NCBI GenBank assembly: GCA_963771905.1 | Contig: CAVYVI010000014.1 | Span: forward strand, 496,001-560,000 | DNA: 64,000 nt | DNA from: Palsa-147 sp963771905 | GTDB lineage: Bacteria; Acidobacteriota; Terriglobia; Acidiferrales; UBA7541 | Direction of reading: 5' to 3' | Shown here: piece by piece, positions 52,141 through 61,311 of the stretch | Numbering within the stretch: the first letter of the stretch is position 1 | Layout: each line of letters starts with the position of its first letter | Translations under genes and position numbers: made by a program | Notes under the pieces: model-generated | Database searches by the model: none | What the model was told of the DNA's origin: nothing | What the model saw: only the letters and a program-made list of their open reading frames with translations

Positions 52141-55100
52141 ATGGCCGGACCCGCTCCTCACATTCATGCGAGGAATCATTTAAGATTTACCGAGGAGCGG
52201 GCCACGACCGCCAAAGTGAAAAAGAGCGCTTTGATTTCCGACCTGTGCAAATGGGCTGCGACGTTCTTCGGGTGTCTGTTGCTCGTGGCGATGCCGGGGT
52301 CTGCGCAGCAGGAACCTCCGTCTACCGGGACGATCACGGGCCTCGTGCATTCGTCGGAAGGCGCGGCGGTTCCGGGAGCGACGCTGCGACTCACAAACAC
52401 GGACACGAACAAAGTTTGGGTGAGTTGGAGCGACGAATCGGGGAAATTCGAATTTCCGGGCCTTCCCGTCGGGCACTATCGCGTGGAGACGAGCCAACTC
52501 GGCTTCGTTTCGGTTCCTACCGACATCACAGTTTCGAACGCGACCGCGGTGGGGAAGACGGACATCGTGCTTCACGTGGCGACGGTTGCGGAATTGTCGG
52601 CGGAAACCGGCGGGGATTCCGCAAAACCGGCTGAAGCAGCGAAGCCGAACGGCGCGACTCCCGCCAAGGGACAGAATGCGGCGTCGAATCGGCCGAACGG
52701 TGGAGGGACGGGCGCAGCGCGCGGAGGCGGAGGCGGGAGAAATTCGCAGCTGCCGCCGGGCGTGGTGAACGCGCTGAGTCAGGGAATGTCTGGGGGCACG
52801 TCGCAGAATGGATTTGCGCAGGCGGATCTCACCGGTGGAACGGGCGGGCAGGCGGAAGAGAATGCTGGCGGTGGTGCGGAGACAGCGGCCGCGATGGCGA
52901 GCAACGAAGGCGCGGGCGCGTCTCCGAATTCATTTTTGCTGCAAGGAACAGTCGGACAAGGTCTCACCGCAAACGGCACGGAGGGCTTTGGAGGCCCCGG
53001 TGGTCCCGGTGGGCAGGATCAATTCGGGCTCGGCGGGCTGGCGCCCGGAGCGCCGGGCGGGCCCGGAGGACAACGTGGAATGGGCGGAGCGGGAGGGCGG
53101 TTCGGGCAGGGCGGTCCACCGGGAGGCGCCGGTGGGATGGGTGGAGGACAATTTGGACAGGGTGGCCCCGGAGGAGGAGGCGGCGGCGGCGGATTTGGCG
53201 GACGCGGTGGAAGGCTCACACGGCAGTCGGTGAACCGGGTGCGCTTCAGTTTCTACGATCGCTACGAAAATTCCGCGTTGGACGCCGAGCCGTTTTCCAT
53301 CACCGGCAACCAGTTTCCGAAGATCAGCCACTACGACGAGCGGACTGGCGGCAATCTCGGCGGGCCGCTGAAGATTCCGCACGTGTATAACGGGAGCGAT
53401 CGCACGTATTTCTTCATCAACTATCAGCACGAAACTGTGAAGAATCCGATCAACACATTTTCGACGGTGCCGACGCTGGACGAGCGCGAGGGTGATTTCT
53501 GCGGCGTCGGAGTTAGCCTATACAACCCGTTTTCAAATCTGGCGGGAACGCGGACGCCGCTCGGAACGAACGGCTGCCAGATTCCGACCGGGATGCTGAA
53601 CAGCGCGGCGCAGGGTCTTCTCAATTTTATTCCAATGCCGAACGTTGCGGGACAGACCGTGCAGAACTACATATTGCAAACGACGACGCCCGAGAACACC
53701 GACCTTGTGAACGTCCACGTGCTGCACACGATCAACGCCAAGTTGAGTCTCAACATCGGCTACAACTTCAATTCGCAACGGCAGAATACGCTGGGGAATT
53801 TCGCGGACATCGCGGGTAGGAGTTCGACGCGCAGCCAGAATGTGGATGTGAGCCTGATTCACAATTGGTCGACGCATTTCGTCGAGACCACGCATTTGAA
53901 CTGGAGCCGCAACCGAATTAAGGTTCTCAGCGATAATGCGTTCGTCAACAACGTGGCGGGCGATCTGGGAATCGAGGGAGTTGCGACGCAACCGATTGAC
54001 TATGGAATCCCGCAGATTGGGTTCACGAGCTTTTCGAGTTTGAACGATCCGCTTCCGTCGCTTGTGAGGAATCAGACGCTGCGTGTTTCGGATAGTGCGA
54101 CGTGGGTGCACCAGAAGCATACTCTGAAATTCGGAGCGGAGATCCGGCGCATCCAGTTGAACACGGATTCCGATCCGACGCCGCGCGGCGATTTCACGTT
54201 TACGGGCGTGATGACGAGCCAGTTGCTTGCGAATGGGCAGGCCGAGCAGGGAACGGGCAGCGATTTGGCGGATTTTCTGCTCGGGCTTCCGTATAACACG
54301 AAGGCGCAATTCGGCAATCCCAGCCTCTATTTTCGGAGCTGGGGCTTCGTCGGATACGCCCAGGATGATTGGCGCGTGGACAAACGCTTCACGTTGCAAT
54401 ACGGGGTCCGCTACGAAGCTGTGACGCCACCGGTCGAGTTGTACGATCAGATCGCCAATCTCGATTTGAATGCGACGGCGACGGCGGTCGATGTCGTGAC
54501 GCCCGGCGGCGCCGGGACTTTCAATGGAACGTATCCGCGGGCGTTGATTCATGGCGATTACGACAATTTGGCGCCGCGAATCGGAATCGCGTGGGATCCG
54601 GGACTGAAGCCGAGGACCATCGTCCGCGCCGGGTATTCGATTTTTTACAACGAGTCCTCGTACAACACGCTCGCGCAAAGTTATCTGGCCTACGAGCCGC
54701 CGTTTTCGGTGGCGGAAAACTGGTATACATCGGCCGCGCAGGTTTTGACGCTCGAGCAGGGATTTCCGGGCACGGCAGAGACCAGCGGAAAAATCCTGAA
54801 TGCGGGGGGCGTCGATCCATTTTATCGAAATGGCCACGCGCAGATCTGGATGCTGGGAACGGAAACGTCTTTTACGCGGGACTGGCTCCTCGATTTGACG
54901 TACACGGGCACGGCGGGTGGCAATCTAGATCTGTTGAGGGCGCCGAATCGCGCGCCGCTCGGCACCAATCAGCTCGAGACGCAGAGCAGCCTCGAAATTC
55001 CCGATGCGACGAGCTTTTACTACGACCAGTCCGGCGCGCATTCGATTTACAACGCGCTGCAGACGCGCGTGGTGCATCGCTTCACGCACGGGCTTTCGCT

Positions 55101-55770
55101 ACAGGTGGCGTATACGTTCGGGAAATCTTTGGATAACGCGAGCACGATCGGCGGCAGCTCGCCCGTCGTCGTGCAGCAGGACGGAAACTACGCGGCGCAA
55201 TACGGGCGGTCGTCGTTCGACGTACGCCACCAGGTGCGTTTCTTTTCGGTGTGGGAACTGCCGTTCGGCGAGCGCCATCGCTACGGAAATCGCGGCTGGC
55301 TGGAGCATGCGTTCGGCAATTGGCGCGTACAAAACATCATTACGTGGCAGACGGGATTGCCCTACACGGCACTGCTGGGCGGAAACGCATCCGATAACGG
55401 CACGGGAGCAAATTTCTCGTTGCGCGCGGAGCAGGTGGGTAATCCGAATACCGGGATTTGCGGCGGCGCGCCGCTCGCATTTTTCAATACGGCGGCCTTT
55501 GCGACTCCGCCTGCGGGGCAATACGGCGACGAATCACGCGGCGCGATCAATGGGCCCTGCTCGTTCAGTTGGAATGCGTCGGTCGCGAAGTCTTTCCGAT
55601 TTGGCCCGGAACAGCGGCACCATGTGGATGTGCGCTGGGAAGTGCAGAATCTGGCGAATCATGTGAATTTAAGCGGAATTTCGACGCTGGTGGGTTCATC
55701 GACGTTTGGGCGCGTGACTAGCGCCGGCTCGATGCGTACGATGGACATCAATCTGCGGTACAACTTTTGA
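52141..55770 (+). CDS. Oar-like TonB-dependent receptor with long Gly-rich insert
   Basis: An up to 1209-residue outer-membrane protein. After the signal segment (WAATFFGCLLLVAMPGSAQ), a carboxypeptidase-regulatory Ig domain (GTITGLVHSSEGAAVPGATLRLTNT...VGHYRVETSQLGFVS) leads into a region of about 200 residues very rich in Gly, Gln and Ala (DNA about 52700-53220). An Oar-type barrel follows (LGGPLKIPHVYNGSDRTYFFINYQHE, FLGLPYNTKAQFGNPSLYFRSWGFVGYAQDDWRVDKRFTLQYGVRYE) and ends NLRYNF with a C-terminal Phe. A canonical plug is not obvious. The start is uncertain: GTG 52216 would place the signal peptide closer to the N-terminus. The VWA gene starts inside its stop codon. Confidence 0.85.
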   Translation: MAGPAPHIHARNHLRFTEERATTAKVKKSALISDLCKWAATFFGCLLLVAMPGSAQQEPPSTGTITGLVHSSEGAAVPGATLRLTNTDTNKVWVSWSDESGKFEFPGLPVGHYRVETSQLGFVSVPTDITVSNATAVGKTDIVLHVATVAELSAETGGDSAKPAEAAKPNGATPAKGQNAASNRPNGGGTGAARGGGGGRNSQLPPGVVNALSQGMSGGTSQNGFAQADLTGGTGGQAEENAGGGAETAAAMASNEGAGASPNSFLLQGTVGQGLTANGTEGFGGPGGPGGQDQFGLGGLAPGAPGGPGGQRGMGGAGGRFGQGGPPGGAGGMGGGQFGQGGPGGGGGGGGFGGRGGRLTRQSVNRVRFSFYDRYENSALDAEPFSITGNQFPKISHYDERTGGNLGGPLKIPHVYNGSDRTYFFINYQHETVKNPINTFSTVPTLDEREGDFCGVGVSLYNPFSNLAGTRTPLGTNGCQIPTGMLNSAAQGLLNFIPMPNVAGQTVQNYILQTTTPENTDLVNVHVLHTINAKLSLNIGYNFNSQRQNTLGNFADIAGRSSTRSQNVDVSLIHNWSTHFVETTHLNWSRNRIKVLSDNAFVNNVAGDLGIEGVATQPIDYGIPQIGFTSFSSLNDPLPSLVRNQTLRVSDSATWVHQKHTLKFGAEIRRIQLNTDSDPTPRGDFTFTGVMTSQLLANGQAEQGTGSDLADFLLGLPYNTKAQFGNPSLYFRSWGFVGYAQDDWRVDKRFTLQYGVRYEAVTPPVELYDQIANLDLNATATAVDVVTPGGAGTFNGTYPRALIHGDYDNLAPRIGIAWDPGLKPRTIVRAGYSIFYNESSYNTLAQSYLAYEPPFSVAENWYTSAAQVLTLEQGFPGTAETSGKILNAGGVDPFYRNGHAQIWMLGTETSFTRDWLLDLTYTGTAGGNLDLLRAPNRAPLGTNQLETQSSLEIPDATSFYYDQSGAHSIYNALQTRVVHRFTHGLSLQVAYTFGKSLDNASTIGGSSPVVVQQDGNYAAQYGRSSFDVRHQVRFFSVWELPFGERHRYGNRGWLEHAFGNWRVQNIITWQTGLPYTALLGGNASDNGTGANFSLRAEQVGNPNTGICGGAPLAFFNTAAFATPPAGQYGDESRGAINGPCSFSWNASVAKSFRFGPEQRHHVDVRWEVQNLANHVNLSGISTLVGSSTFGRVTSAGSMRTMDINLRYNF
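52150..52201 (+). promoter_or_regulatory. Possible mRNA hairpin near the receptor start
   Basis: CCCGCTCCTC (52150-52159) and GAGGAGCGGG (52192-52201) form a perfect 10-bp inverted repeat with a 32-nt loop. The second arm contains GAGGAG, a Shine-Dalgarno-like sequence, which the fold would hide. The nearest plausible start after it is GTG 52216, at an 18-nt distance, so the regulatory reading is uncertain. Confidence 0.3.
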
Positions 55771-58067
55771 TGAGACTTCTGATGAACAGGGCCGCTCACA
55801 AGATCGTGGCAATTTTTCTGGCGGCGGGGCTCGCCATGGGTTCGGCGCCCACCGGCGCGCAGCAGCAATCGACCGGCGCTGCGGGCGGCGATGCGACGAC
55901 AAATGCAGCGCCGGTCGCCGTTCCCGCACCATCCGCGAAGACTCCGCGGCAATCCTCTCAAGGTCAAGCCCAAGCGAGCCGCGTTCCGGTTCTGCGTTCT
56001 TCGTCGGACCTGGTGCGCATCGATGTGGAAGTGACGGACCGCTCGGGCAAGCCGATCACTGGTTTGCGCGAAGATCAATTCACGGTGATGGACGACGGCA
56101 AGCCGCAGAAGATCGCGAATTTTTCGTACGCGGATATCGAGAAAGTTGAAACGGCGGGCGGGGAAGATGCCAAGCCGATTGTCGTGCCGGTGGACATCGA
56201 GGAGCCGGCCGCGGCGCCAGCAATCGGCGAAGCGGTGCGCGACCGCCGGATGATCGTACTGTTTTTTGATTTGACTTCGATGGAGACCGACGACCTGATC
56301 CGGGCGCATGATTCGTCGCTGAAATTCGTACAGAAGCAAATGACCCCGGCTGATCTCGTTGCCGTCGTGACGTTTTCCTCGCGGCTGTCCGTGCTCGCGA
56401 ATTTCACGAACGATCACGCCACGCTCGAAAAAGCCGTCGCGCAGATCGTTCCCGGCGTGTCTGCCGGGTTGGCTGATCCTCTTTACGCAGCGGCGCAAAA
56501 CGGCGAGGAGGATGTGCAGGAATATACGGGAGCCGCGTACACACCGGACGAAACTGAATTCAACGTGTTCAACACGGATCAGAAACTTGCCGCGGTCGAG
56601 AATCTGGCGGATGTGCTGGGCGCAATTCCCGGGCGGAAGTCGGTGGTGGAATTCACGGGAGGCATCACGCAAACGGGCGAGGAGAATCGGACGCAGCTGC
56701 GCGCGGCGACCGACGCCGCGAATCGCGCCGACGTGTCGATCTATTCGATCGACGCGCGCGGGCTTTTCGCTTTGCCGCCGGGCGGCGACACGTCTACCGG
56801 CGCGGCGAGCGGAACTTCGATGTTCAGCGGGGCGTCGGTCTATCACCAGACGGACCAGCGCGAAGATTCGCGGGACACTCTCGCAACGCTTTCGACTGAC
56901 ACAGGCGGGCGCTCGTTCTTCGATCTCGGAGACCTGAGCGACGCGTTTCCGAAAATACAGGCGGACAACACCGGATACTATCTGCTCGGCTACACTCTGC
57001 CGCCGGATGTGAAACGCGATGGGCGCTGGCACACCATTCGGGTGAAGGTCGCTGCTTCGGGCGCGCATGTGCGCTACCGCAGCGGGTACTACGCACCGAA
57101 GGATTTCCAGCACTTTGCTTCCGAAGATCGCAAGCAGCAGCTCAGCGAGGCGATGCAATCGGAGAGCCCCTACGTTGATCTGCCGATTGCAGTGGAAACG
57201 TCGATGTTCCGGCTCAATGAGCAGCAGATTTACGTTCCGATCGCGGCCAAGATTTCTTCGAGCGCGTTGCAATGGGCGCAGAAGCGCGGCGCGCGCGAGG
57301 CGTCGTTCGATTTTGCCGCCGAAGTCCGCGCGTATCCCGACTGGCGGACGGTGGCGCAATTGCAAGACACGATTCATGTGAAGCTCGACGCGCAGCGCTA
57401 CGCGCAAGTGAGCGGCAGCAATTTGCTCTACGAAGGCGGCCTCGTTCTCAGCCCCGGGCGATACAGGATGAAATTCTTGGCGCGCGAAAACGAATCGGGA
57501 CATATCGGCAGCTTCGAAGACGATCTCATCCTGCCGCCGCTTCAGGCCGATCGACTGACGCTGAGTTCCGTGCTGCTGTCGAACCAGCTCGAGCCGGTGG
57601 CAAAGTCGTCCGAAGTGCAGACGAAGGGGCAGGGACGCCAAGCGAAGATTGAGACTTCGCCGCTGGAAATGTCCGGCGAAAAAATAATTCCGAACGTGAC
57701 GCGCTTGTTCACGCAGCAGCAGACGCTGTATGTGTTCTTCCAAGCGTACTGTCCGGAGAAAGTCGATCCGAACGTGCTGCGGGCGAGCTTGATTTTCTTC
57801 CGGAGTGGAGTGGAGATCAATGCGACGCCGCTGCTCGCGCCCGCGAGCGTCGATGCAAGCACGCGGACGGCGTCGTATCGAATCAGTCTGCCACTATCGA
57901 AGCTGCCCGTGGGGCATTACTCGGTTCAGGTGGTCGTCGTAGGACCTGGGACGCAGCACTCTGCGTTTGGGCGCGCGTATTTGGCGTTGCGGCAGCCTGA
58001 AGCTGCAGCGCCTACGCCTGCGTCGGTGGCACCGGTTCCCGCGTCTGAAACGCCGAAAACTCCATGA
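55770..58067 (+). CDS. Acidobacterial-type VWFA-related secreted protein
   Basis: A 765-residue exported protein. Signal peptide IVAIFLAAGLAMGSAPTGA (about 8-26), a Gln/Pro/Ala-rich linker, then a beta-sandwich (LRSSSDLVRIDVEVTDRSGKPITGLREDQFTVMDDGKPQKI, about 75-115) and a von Willebrand-A fold (RMIVLFFDLTSMETDDLIRAHDSSLKFVQKQM onward, about 160-400). The metal site is not the classic DxSxS. This matches the acidobacterial VWFA-related family, whose role is unknown. The ATG shares an A with the receptor stop (TGATG), so the two are translationally coupled and likely act together at the cell surface. Confidence 0.9.
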   Translation: MRLLMNRAAHKIVAIFLAAGLAMGSAPTGAQQQSTGAAGGDATTNAAPVAVPAPSAKTPRQSSQGQAQASRVPVLRSSSDLVRIDVEVTDRSGKPITGLREDQFTVMDDGKPQKIANFSYADIEKVETAGGEDAKPIVVPVDIEEPAAAPAIGEAVRDRRMIVLFFDLTSMETDDLIRAHDSSLKFVQKQMTPADLVAVVTFSSRLSVLANFTNDHATLEKAVAQIVPGVSAGLADPLYAAAQNGEEDVQEYTGAAYTPDETEFNVFNTDQKLAAVENLADVLGAIPGRKSVVEFTGGITQTGEENRTQLRAATDAANRADVSIYSIDARGLFALPPGGDTSTGAASGTSMFSGASVYHQTDQREDSRDTLATLSTDTGGRSFFDLGDLSDAFPKIQADNTGYYLLGYTLPPDVKRDGRWHTIRVKVAASGAHVRYRSGYYAPKDFQHFASEDRKQQLSEAMQSESPYVDLPIAVETSMFRLNEQQIYVPIAAKISSSALQWAQKRGAREASFDFAAEVRAYPDWRTVAQLQDTIHVKLDAQRYAQVSGSNLLYEGGLVLSPGRYRMKFLARENESGHIGSFEDDLILPPLQADRLTLSSVLLSNQLEPVAKSSEVQTKGQGRQAKIETSPLEMSGEKIIPNVTRLFTQQQTLYVFFQAYCPEKVDPNVLRASLIFFRSGVEINATPLLAPASVDASTRTASYRISLPLSKLPVGHYSVQVVVVGPGTQHSAFGRAYLALRQPEAAAPTPASVAPVPASETPKTP

Positions 58068-58164
58068 CGATTCGCGAGACGGCGCGAATGTCCGCAGCGA
58101 GTCACCCGCGCAGCCCGCTCGACTGACCCGAGCCGGCCAACTTTTTTCGCGTGGAAGCAACGCC

Positions 58165-58959
58165 TCAGATGTATCGCGCGGTCGAGCGGCGCTCGGCGGC
58201 AACGGCCTCGAGCAGCCTTTCGCTCGACGGATTCTGATCCGGTGGAATCATGAGCATGGGCTTGATGCGGCTCGCGATCTGTTCGCCCATGCGGAAGCGC
58301 ACGTCGGGAGCGAGCGCGTCGCGGCGATTCAGAAACGCTTCGATAAGCTGAAAATCTTCCGGCGAGATCCGCTCGGCGCCGTATTTCACGGCGGATGCCG
58401 CGGGAGCCGCCTGCCATAACGGCCGCACGTCCTGCAGCTCTCGCTCGTGCACCACAATCGTTCCCGCCACAAAATCGCCGAGGCGCTTGTTCTGCCGGCT
58501 GAGAGCGACGCTCGCGAGGCCGATGCCATAGAGAAACGGCAATTGGTCCACGATGCGCAGAAGATTGCGTCCTACGGATTCGGCGGGCGTGATCGGCCGG
58601 CCGGAATCCTTAATCACGCGGATGCGCAAGACGAGTTTGCCGGGCGTCTGGCCGTTCCACAGCGCTTCGAATGCCGCGAAGTAGCCGTAATAGAGCGCGA
58701 AGCCAACGAGCACCAAGCTACCGTAGAACCAAGGAGAATCGAAGCCTCCTGGAAACGCCGTCCGGAAACCAAAAATGCCGGCGATCAGGATCACGAGGAA
58801 AGCGACGACTTGAATCAGCGTGTCAAACGCAATCGCCAAAAACCGGCTGCCGATTCCAGCGATGGCGAATTCGAGCGACGTTTGCTCTGGCGTATCGATG
58901 GTAAGCTTGTCGGAAGGTGCGCCGGAAGGCGCGGCAGGAATCGGCGGTAGAGACGACAT
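58165..58959 (-). CDS. RDD-family membrane protein
   Basis: A 264-residue protein. The RDD motif lies in the N-terminal half: IGSRFLAIAFDTLIQVVAFLVI (with Arg and Asp) followed by membrane segments near residues 46-68 and 82-104 and, later, NLLRIVDQLPFLYGIGLAS. A soluble C-terminal tail holds SRQNKRLGDFVAGTIVVHE. The function of RDD proteins is largely unknown (some are proposed ion antiporters). ATG 58959 (MSSLPPIP) has GGAG 5 bases upstream and overlaps head-to-head with the SpoIIM start on the plus strand. Confidence 0.88.
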   Translation of the reverse strand: MSSLPPIPAAPSGAPSDKLTIDTPEQTSLEFAIAGIGSRFLAIAFDTLIQVVAFLVILIAGIFGFRTAFPGGFDSPWFYGSLVLVGFALYYGYFAAFEALWNGQTPGKLVLRIRVIKDSGRPITPAESVGRNLLRIVDQLPFLYGIGLASVALSRQNKRLGDFVAGTIVVHERELQDVRPLWQAAPAASAVKYGAERISPEDFQLIEAFLNRRDALAPDVRFRMGEQIASRIKPMLMIPPDQNPSSERLLEAVAAERRSTARYI

Positions 58960-59920
58960 GATCTCCACGCGTTGGCTCGAAAAGCGAAAGCCGTACTGGT
59001 CACGGCTCGAGCAATTGGTGAATCGCTCGCGCGCCCGGGGCGTTTCCGCTCTCGATCATGGCGAACTGCAAGAGCTCGGCTTGCTTTATCGCCAGACGGC
59101 TTCGGACCTCGCGGCCGTGCGCGAGGATACCACGAGTTCTCAACTTGCTGCGTATCTCAACCAGCTTCTCGGCCGCGCGCACAACCTGATTTACATGGGG
59201 CATCGCCCGAAGATCAGCGGCCTGGTGCGATTTTATTCGGAGACGTACCCGCAGACGTTTCGGGAGACGCTGCCGCAAACAACGCTCGCGTTCCTAATTT
59301 TTCTCGTGACCGCCGTCGCCGCCTGGGCCGTCACGATTCGCGATCCCGCGTTCGCGCACCGGCTCCTGGGTCCGCAAATGATGGACACGATCGAACAACA
59401 CAAAATGTGGACGGACTCAATCCTGACCGTCAAACCGCTCGCAGCATCCGGAATCATGACGAACAATATGTCCGTCGCGTTCGCAACGTTTGCGAGTGGA
59501 ATCACCGCAGGCATCGGCACGATTTGGATGATGGTGCTGAACGGATTGATGATGGGCGTTGTCGGCGCCGCGACATGGCATGCCGGGATGGCCAATAAAC
59601 TGTGGAGCTTCGTTGCGCCGCACGGCGTACTCGAGCTGCCGGCCATTTTTATTGCGGGCGGCGCGGGATTCGAGATCGCGCGCGGAATGTTGTTTCCGGG
59701 ATTGCTGCCGCGCAAAGAATCGCTCGCGAAGGCAGGAGGACGGGCCGCACGTTTGGTTCTCGGCACCGTTCCCATGCTGTTCGTGGCGGGAATTATCGAA
59801 GCGTTCCTCTCACCGTCGAATATTCCCGCGCCGCTGAAATATCTTTTCGCTGCGGTGATGTTCTCGGTGCTGGTCACCTACCTGAATATGGCCCGCATGC
59901 CGCGCCCGCAGGCGGTTTAG
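58958..59920 (+). CDS. SpoIIM-like (stage II sporulation protein M family) membrane protein
   Basis: A 320-residue protein. A soluble N-terminal part (STRWLEKRKPYWSRLEQLVNRSRARGVSALDHGELQELGLLYRQTASDLA) precedes about five membrane segments (first near residues 111-128, LAFLIFLVTAVAAWAV, then near 170-200, 215-245 and 290-312). The APHGVLELPAIFIAGGAGFEIARG segment is the family signature. The organism is not expected to sporulate; the family commonly sits with MoxR, DUF58 and RDD genes in a membrane-associated module of unknown role. ATG 58958 overlaps the RDD start by 2 bp, and its stop overlaps the DUF58 stop by 4 bp. Confidence 0.87.
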   Translation: MISTRWLEKRKPYWSRLEQLVNRSRARGVSALDHGELQELGLLYRQTASDLAAVREDTTSSQLAAYLNQLLGRAHNLIYMGHRPKISGLVRFYSETYPQTFRETLPQTTLAFLIFLVTAVAAWAVTIRDPAFAHRLLGPQMMDTIEQHKMWTDSILTVKPLAASGIMTNNMSVAFATFASGITAGIGTIWMMVLNGLMMGVVGAATWHAGMANKLWSFVAPHGVLELPAIFIAGGAGFEIARGMLFPGLLPRKESLAKAGGRAARLVLGTVPMLFVAGIIEAFLSPSNIPAPLKYLFAAVMFSVLVTYLNMARMPRPQAV

Positions 59921-61311
59921 AGCAGGCTGCGCTCTTTGATGTCGAGGTATTGATTGACGAGAGCGCTCGCGAGCAATCCGGGCATCAATTCGAGAGTCAG
60001 GACGCCGCGCTGGCGCAATCCCCGCAAGAGCAATTCGCGTCGTTGCGCGATTTCTAGTGCGGCGGCGTGCCGGTAGATTTCTTCTTTCGTTACCGGCGTT
60101 GTCGCTGCAACTGCGGCGAGATCCTGCTGCCCCATCGCGGCAAATACCACCAGATGGCGGGTGGTCATATGCATGGCGTACTCGATGACTTCCGGCACGG
60201 TCGCCGTCTCGGCGAAATCCGTGATCCAGATGATCAGGCTGCGGCGCTTTTGCGCGGTGAGAAGCGAGTGCGCTGCGCGACCGTGATCGGCTTCGGATGC
60301 TTCGCCATGGACCTGCGCCAGTGATTCGACGATGGCGCGCACATGATGTGGCCCGCGCCCGGCGTTGAGATTTTGCTGAATGCGGCGCCCGTACGCGAGG
60401 AGTCCGACGCGATCGCCGCAATGCAACGCCACCTGTGCGAGGGAAAGCGCCGCATTCACGGCGTAATCGAGCTTCGAGAGGCGCAGCGTTCGTCCGGGCT
60501 CCTGGACCCGTGCGCGCAGCAGGCGGCCCGCGTCGAGAACCAGCCACACGGCCTGGCTGCGTTCGATTTCGAAGATGCGCGTGACGAGCCGATTGCGTCG
60601 CGCGGTCGCCGTCCACGAGATGTCGCGAATGTCGTCGCCTTCGCGATATTCGCGCAGGCTGTCGAATTCGCGGCCAAATCCGCGCTGGCGGCGCCGGCGC
60701 CTTTCAAGCTCGACCCGGCGGCTGCGGATTAGATAGAGCGTGTGCTGCTTGGCTTCTTCGAGATTTGGCAGAACGCAGACCACCTGCGTCGTGTCCGCCA
60801 CCGCCCAGAGTTCCGCGAGGCGCATCGCACTTTGATAGCGCACAAACATTCGTCCGAGACGCACATCGCCGCGCTCGGCCGGCAAAATCGGATACTGCGC
60901 CTGCGCCATCCTGCTTGCGGGCACAATTATTTCGATCGCGGCAGGGTCGACGCGAAGTTGCACAGGCGTTTCGTCGACGACGTGGGCGCGAATCGCCGCG
61001 CGCCCGAGATTTTTCAATTCGATGGCGATCGAACTTGGCACGGAAAGCGACGGCCGAACATGCCAGATGCGCCGCAGTTCGAGCTGATCGGGCCGCGCCA
61101 ATCGAAGGAAATCCCAGATCCACGCCGCGACCACCAATCCATCCCACAAAAACATCGCCACGATGAACCGCGGAACCCACCATGCCGGGCCCAGCCAGAC
61201 AAAGCCCAGCAAGAAGGCCACGAAGAATCGAGGGCCGAAAGCGAAGGGCATGCGGCCCATCGATCGCCCCCGCGCCACGGCTGCGGGTGGAACGAGTGGC
61301 TTCTCCAGCAT
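59917..61311 (-). CDS. DUF58-domain protein (MoxR-associated)
   Basis: A 464-residue protein. Two hydrophobic segments near the N-terminus (about 23-60, FFVAFLLGFVWLGPAWW and FIVAMFLWDGLVVAAWIW) anchor a beta-rich region; the DUF58 core carries GREFDSLREYREGDDIRDISWTATARRNRLVTRIFEIERSQ, the family signature, followed by a VWA-like VWLVLDAGRLL and ISLIIWITDF-type strands. It is the last gene of the minus-strand run; its start overlaps the MoxR stop (TAATG), as is usual for this pair. Confidence 0.92.
   Translation of the reverse strand: MLEKPLVPPAAVARGRSMGRMPFAFGPRFFVAFLLGFVWLGPAWWVPRFIVAMFLWDGLVVAAWIWDFLRLARPDQLELRRIWHVRPSLSVPSSIAIELKNLGRAAIRAHVVDETPVQLRVDPAAIEIIVPASRMAQAQYPILPAERGDVRLGRMFVRYQSAMRLAELWAVADTTQVVCVLPNLEEAKQHTLYLIRSRRVELERRRRRQRGFGREFDSLREYREGDDIRDISWTATARRNRLVTRIFEIERSQAVWLVLDAGRLLRARVQEPGRTLRLSKLDYAVNAALSLAQVALHCGDRVGLLAYGRRIQQNLNAGRGPHHVRAIVESLAQVHGEASEADHGRAAHSLLTAQKRRSLIIWITDFAETATVPEVIEYAMHMTTRHLVVFAAMGQQDLAAVAATTPVTKEEIYRHAAALEIAQRRELLLRGLRQRGVLTLELMPGLLASALVNQYLDIKERSLL

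Noticed and set aside
53533..54837. A 434-codon minus-strand ORF inside the Gly-rich receptor gene
   Set aside because: Antisense shadow; the plus strand has clear beta-barrel motifs.
55659..57743. A 694-codon minus-strand ORF antisense to the VWA gene
   Set aside because: Its Arg/His-rich composition is typical of an antisense shadow of a GC-rich gene; the plus strand carries a signal peptide and VWA motifs.
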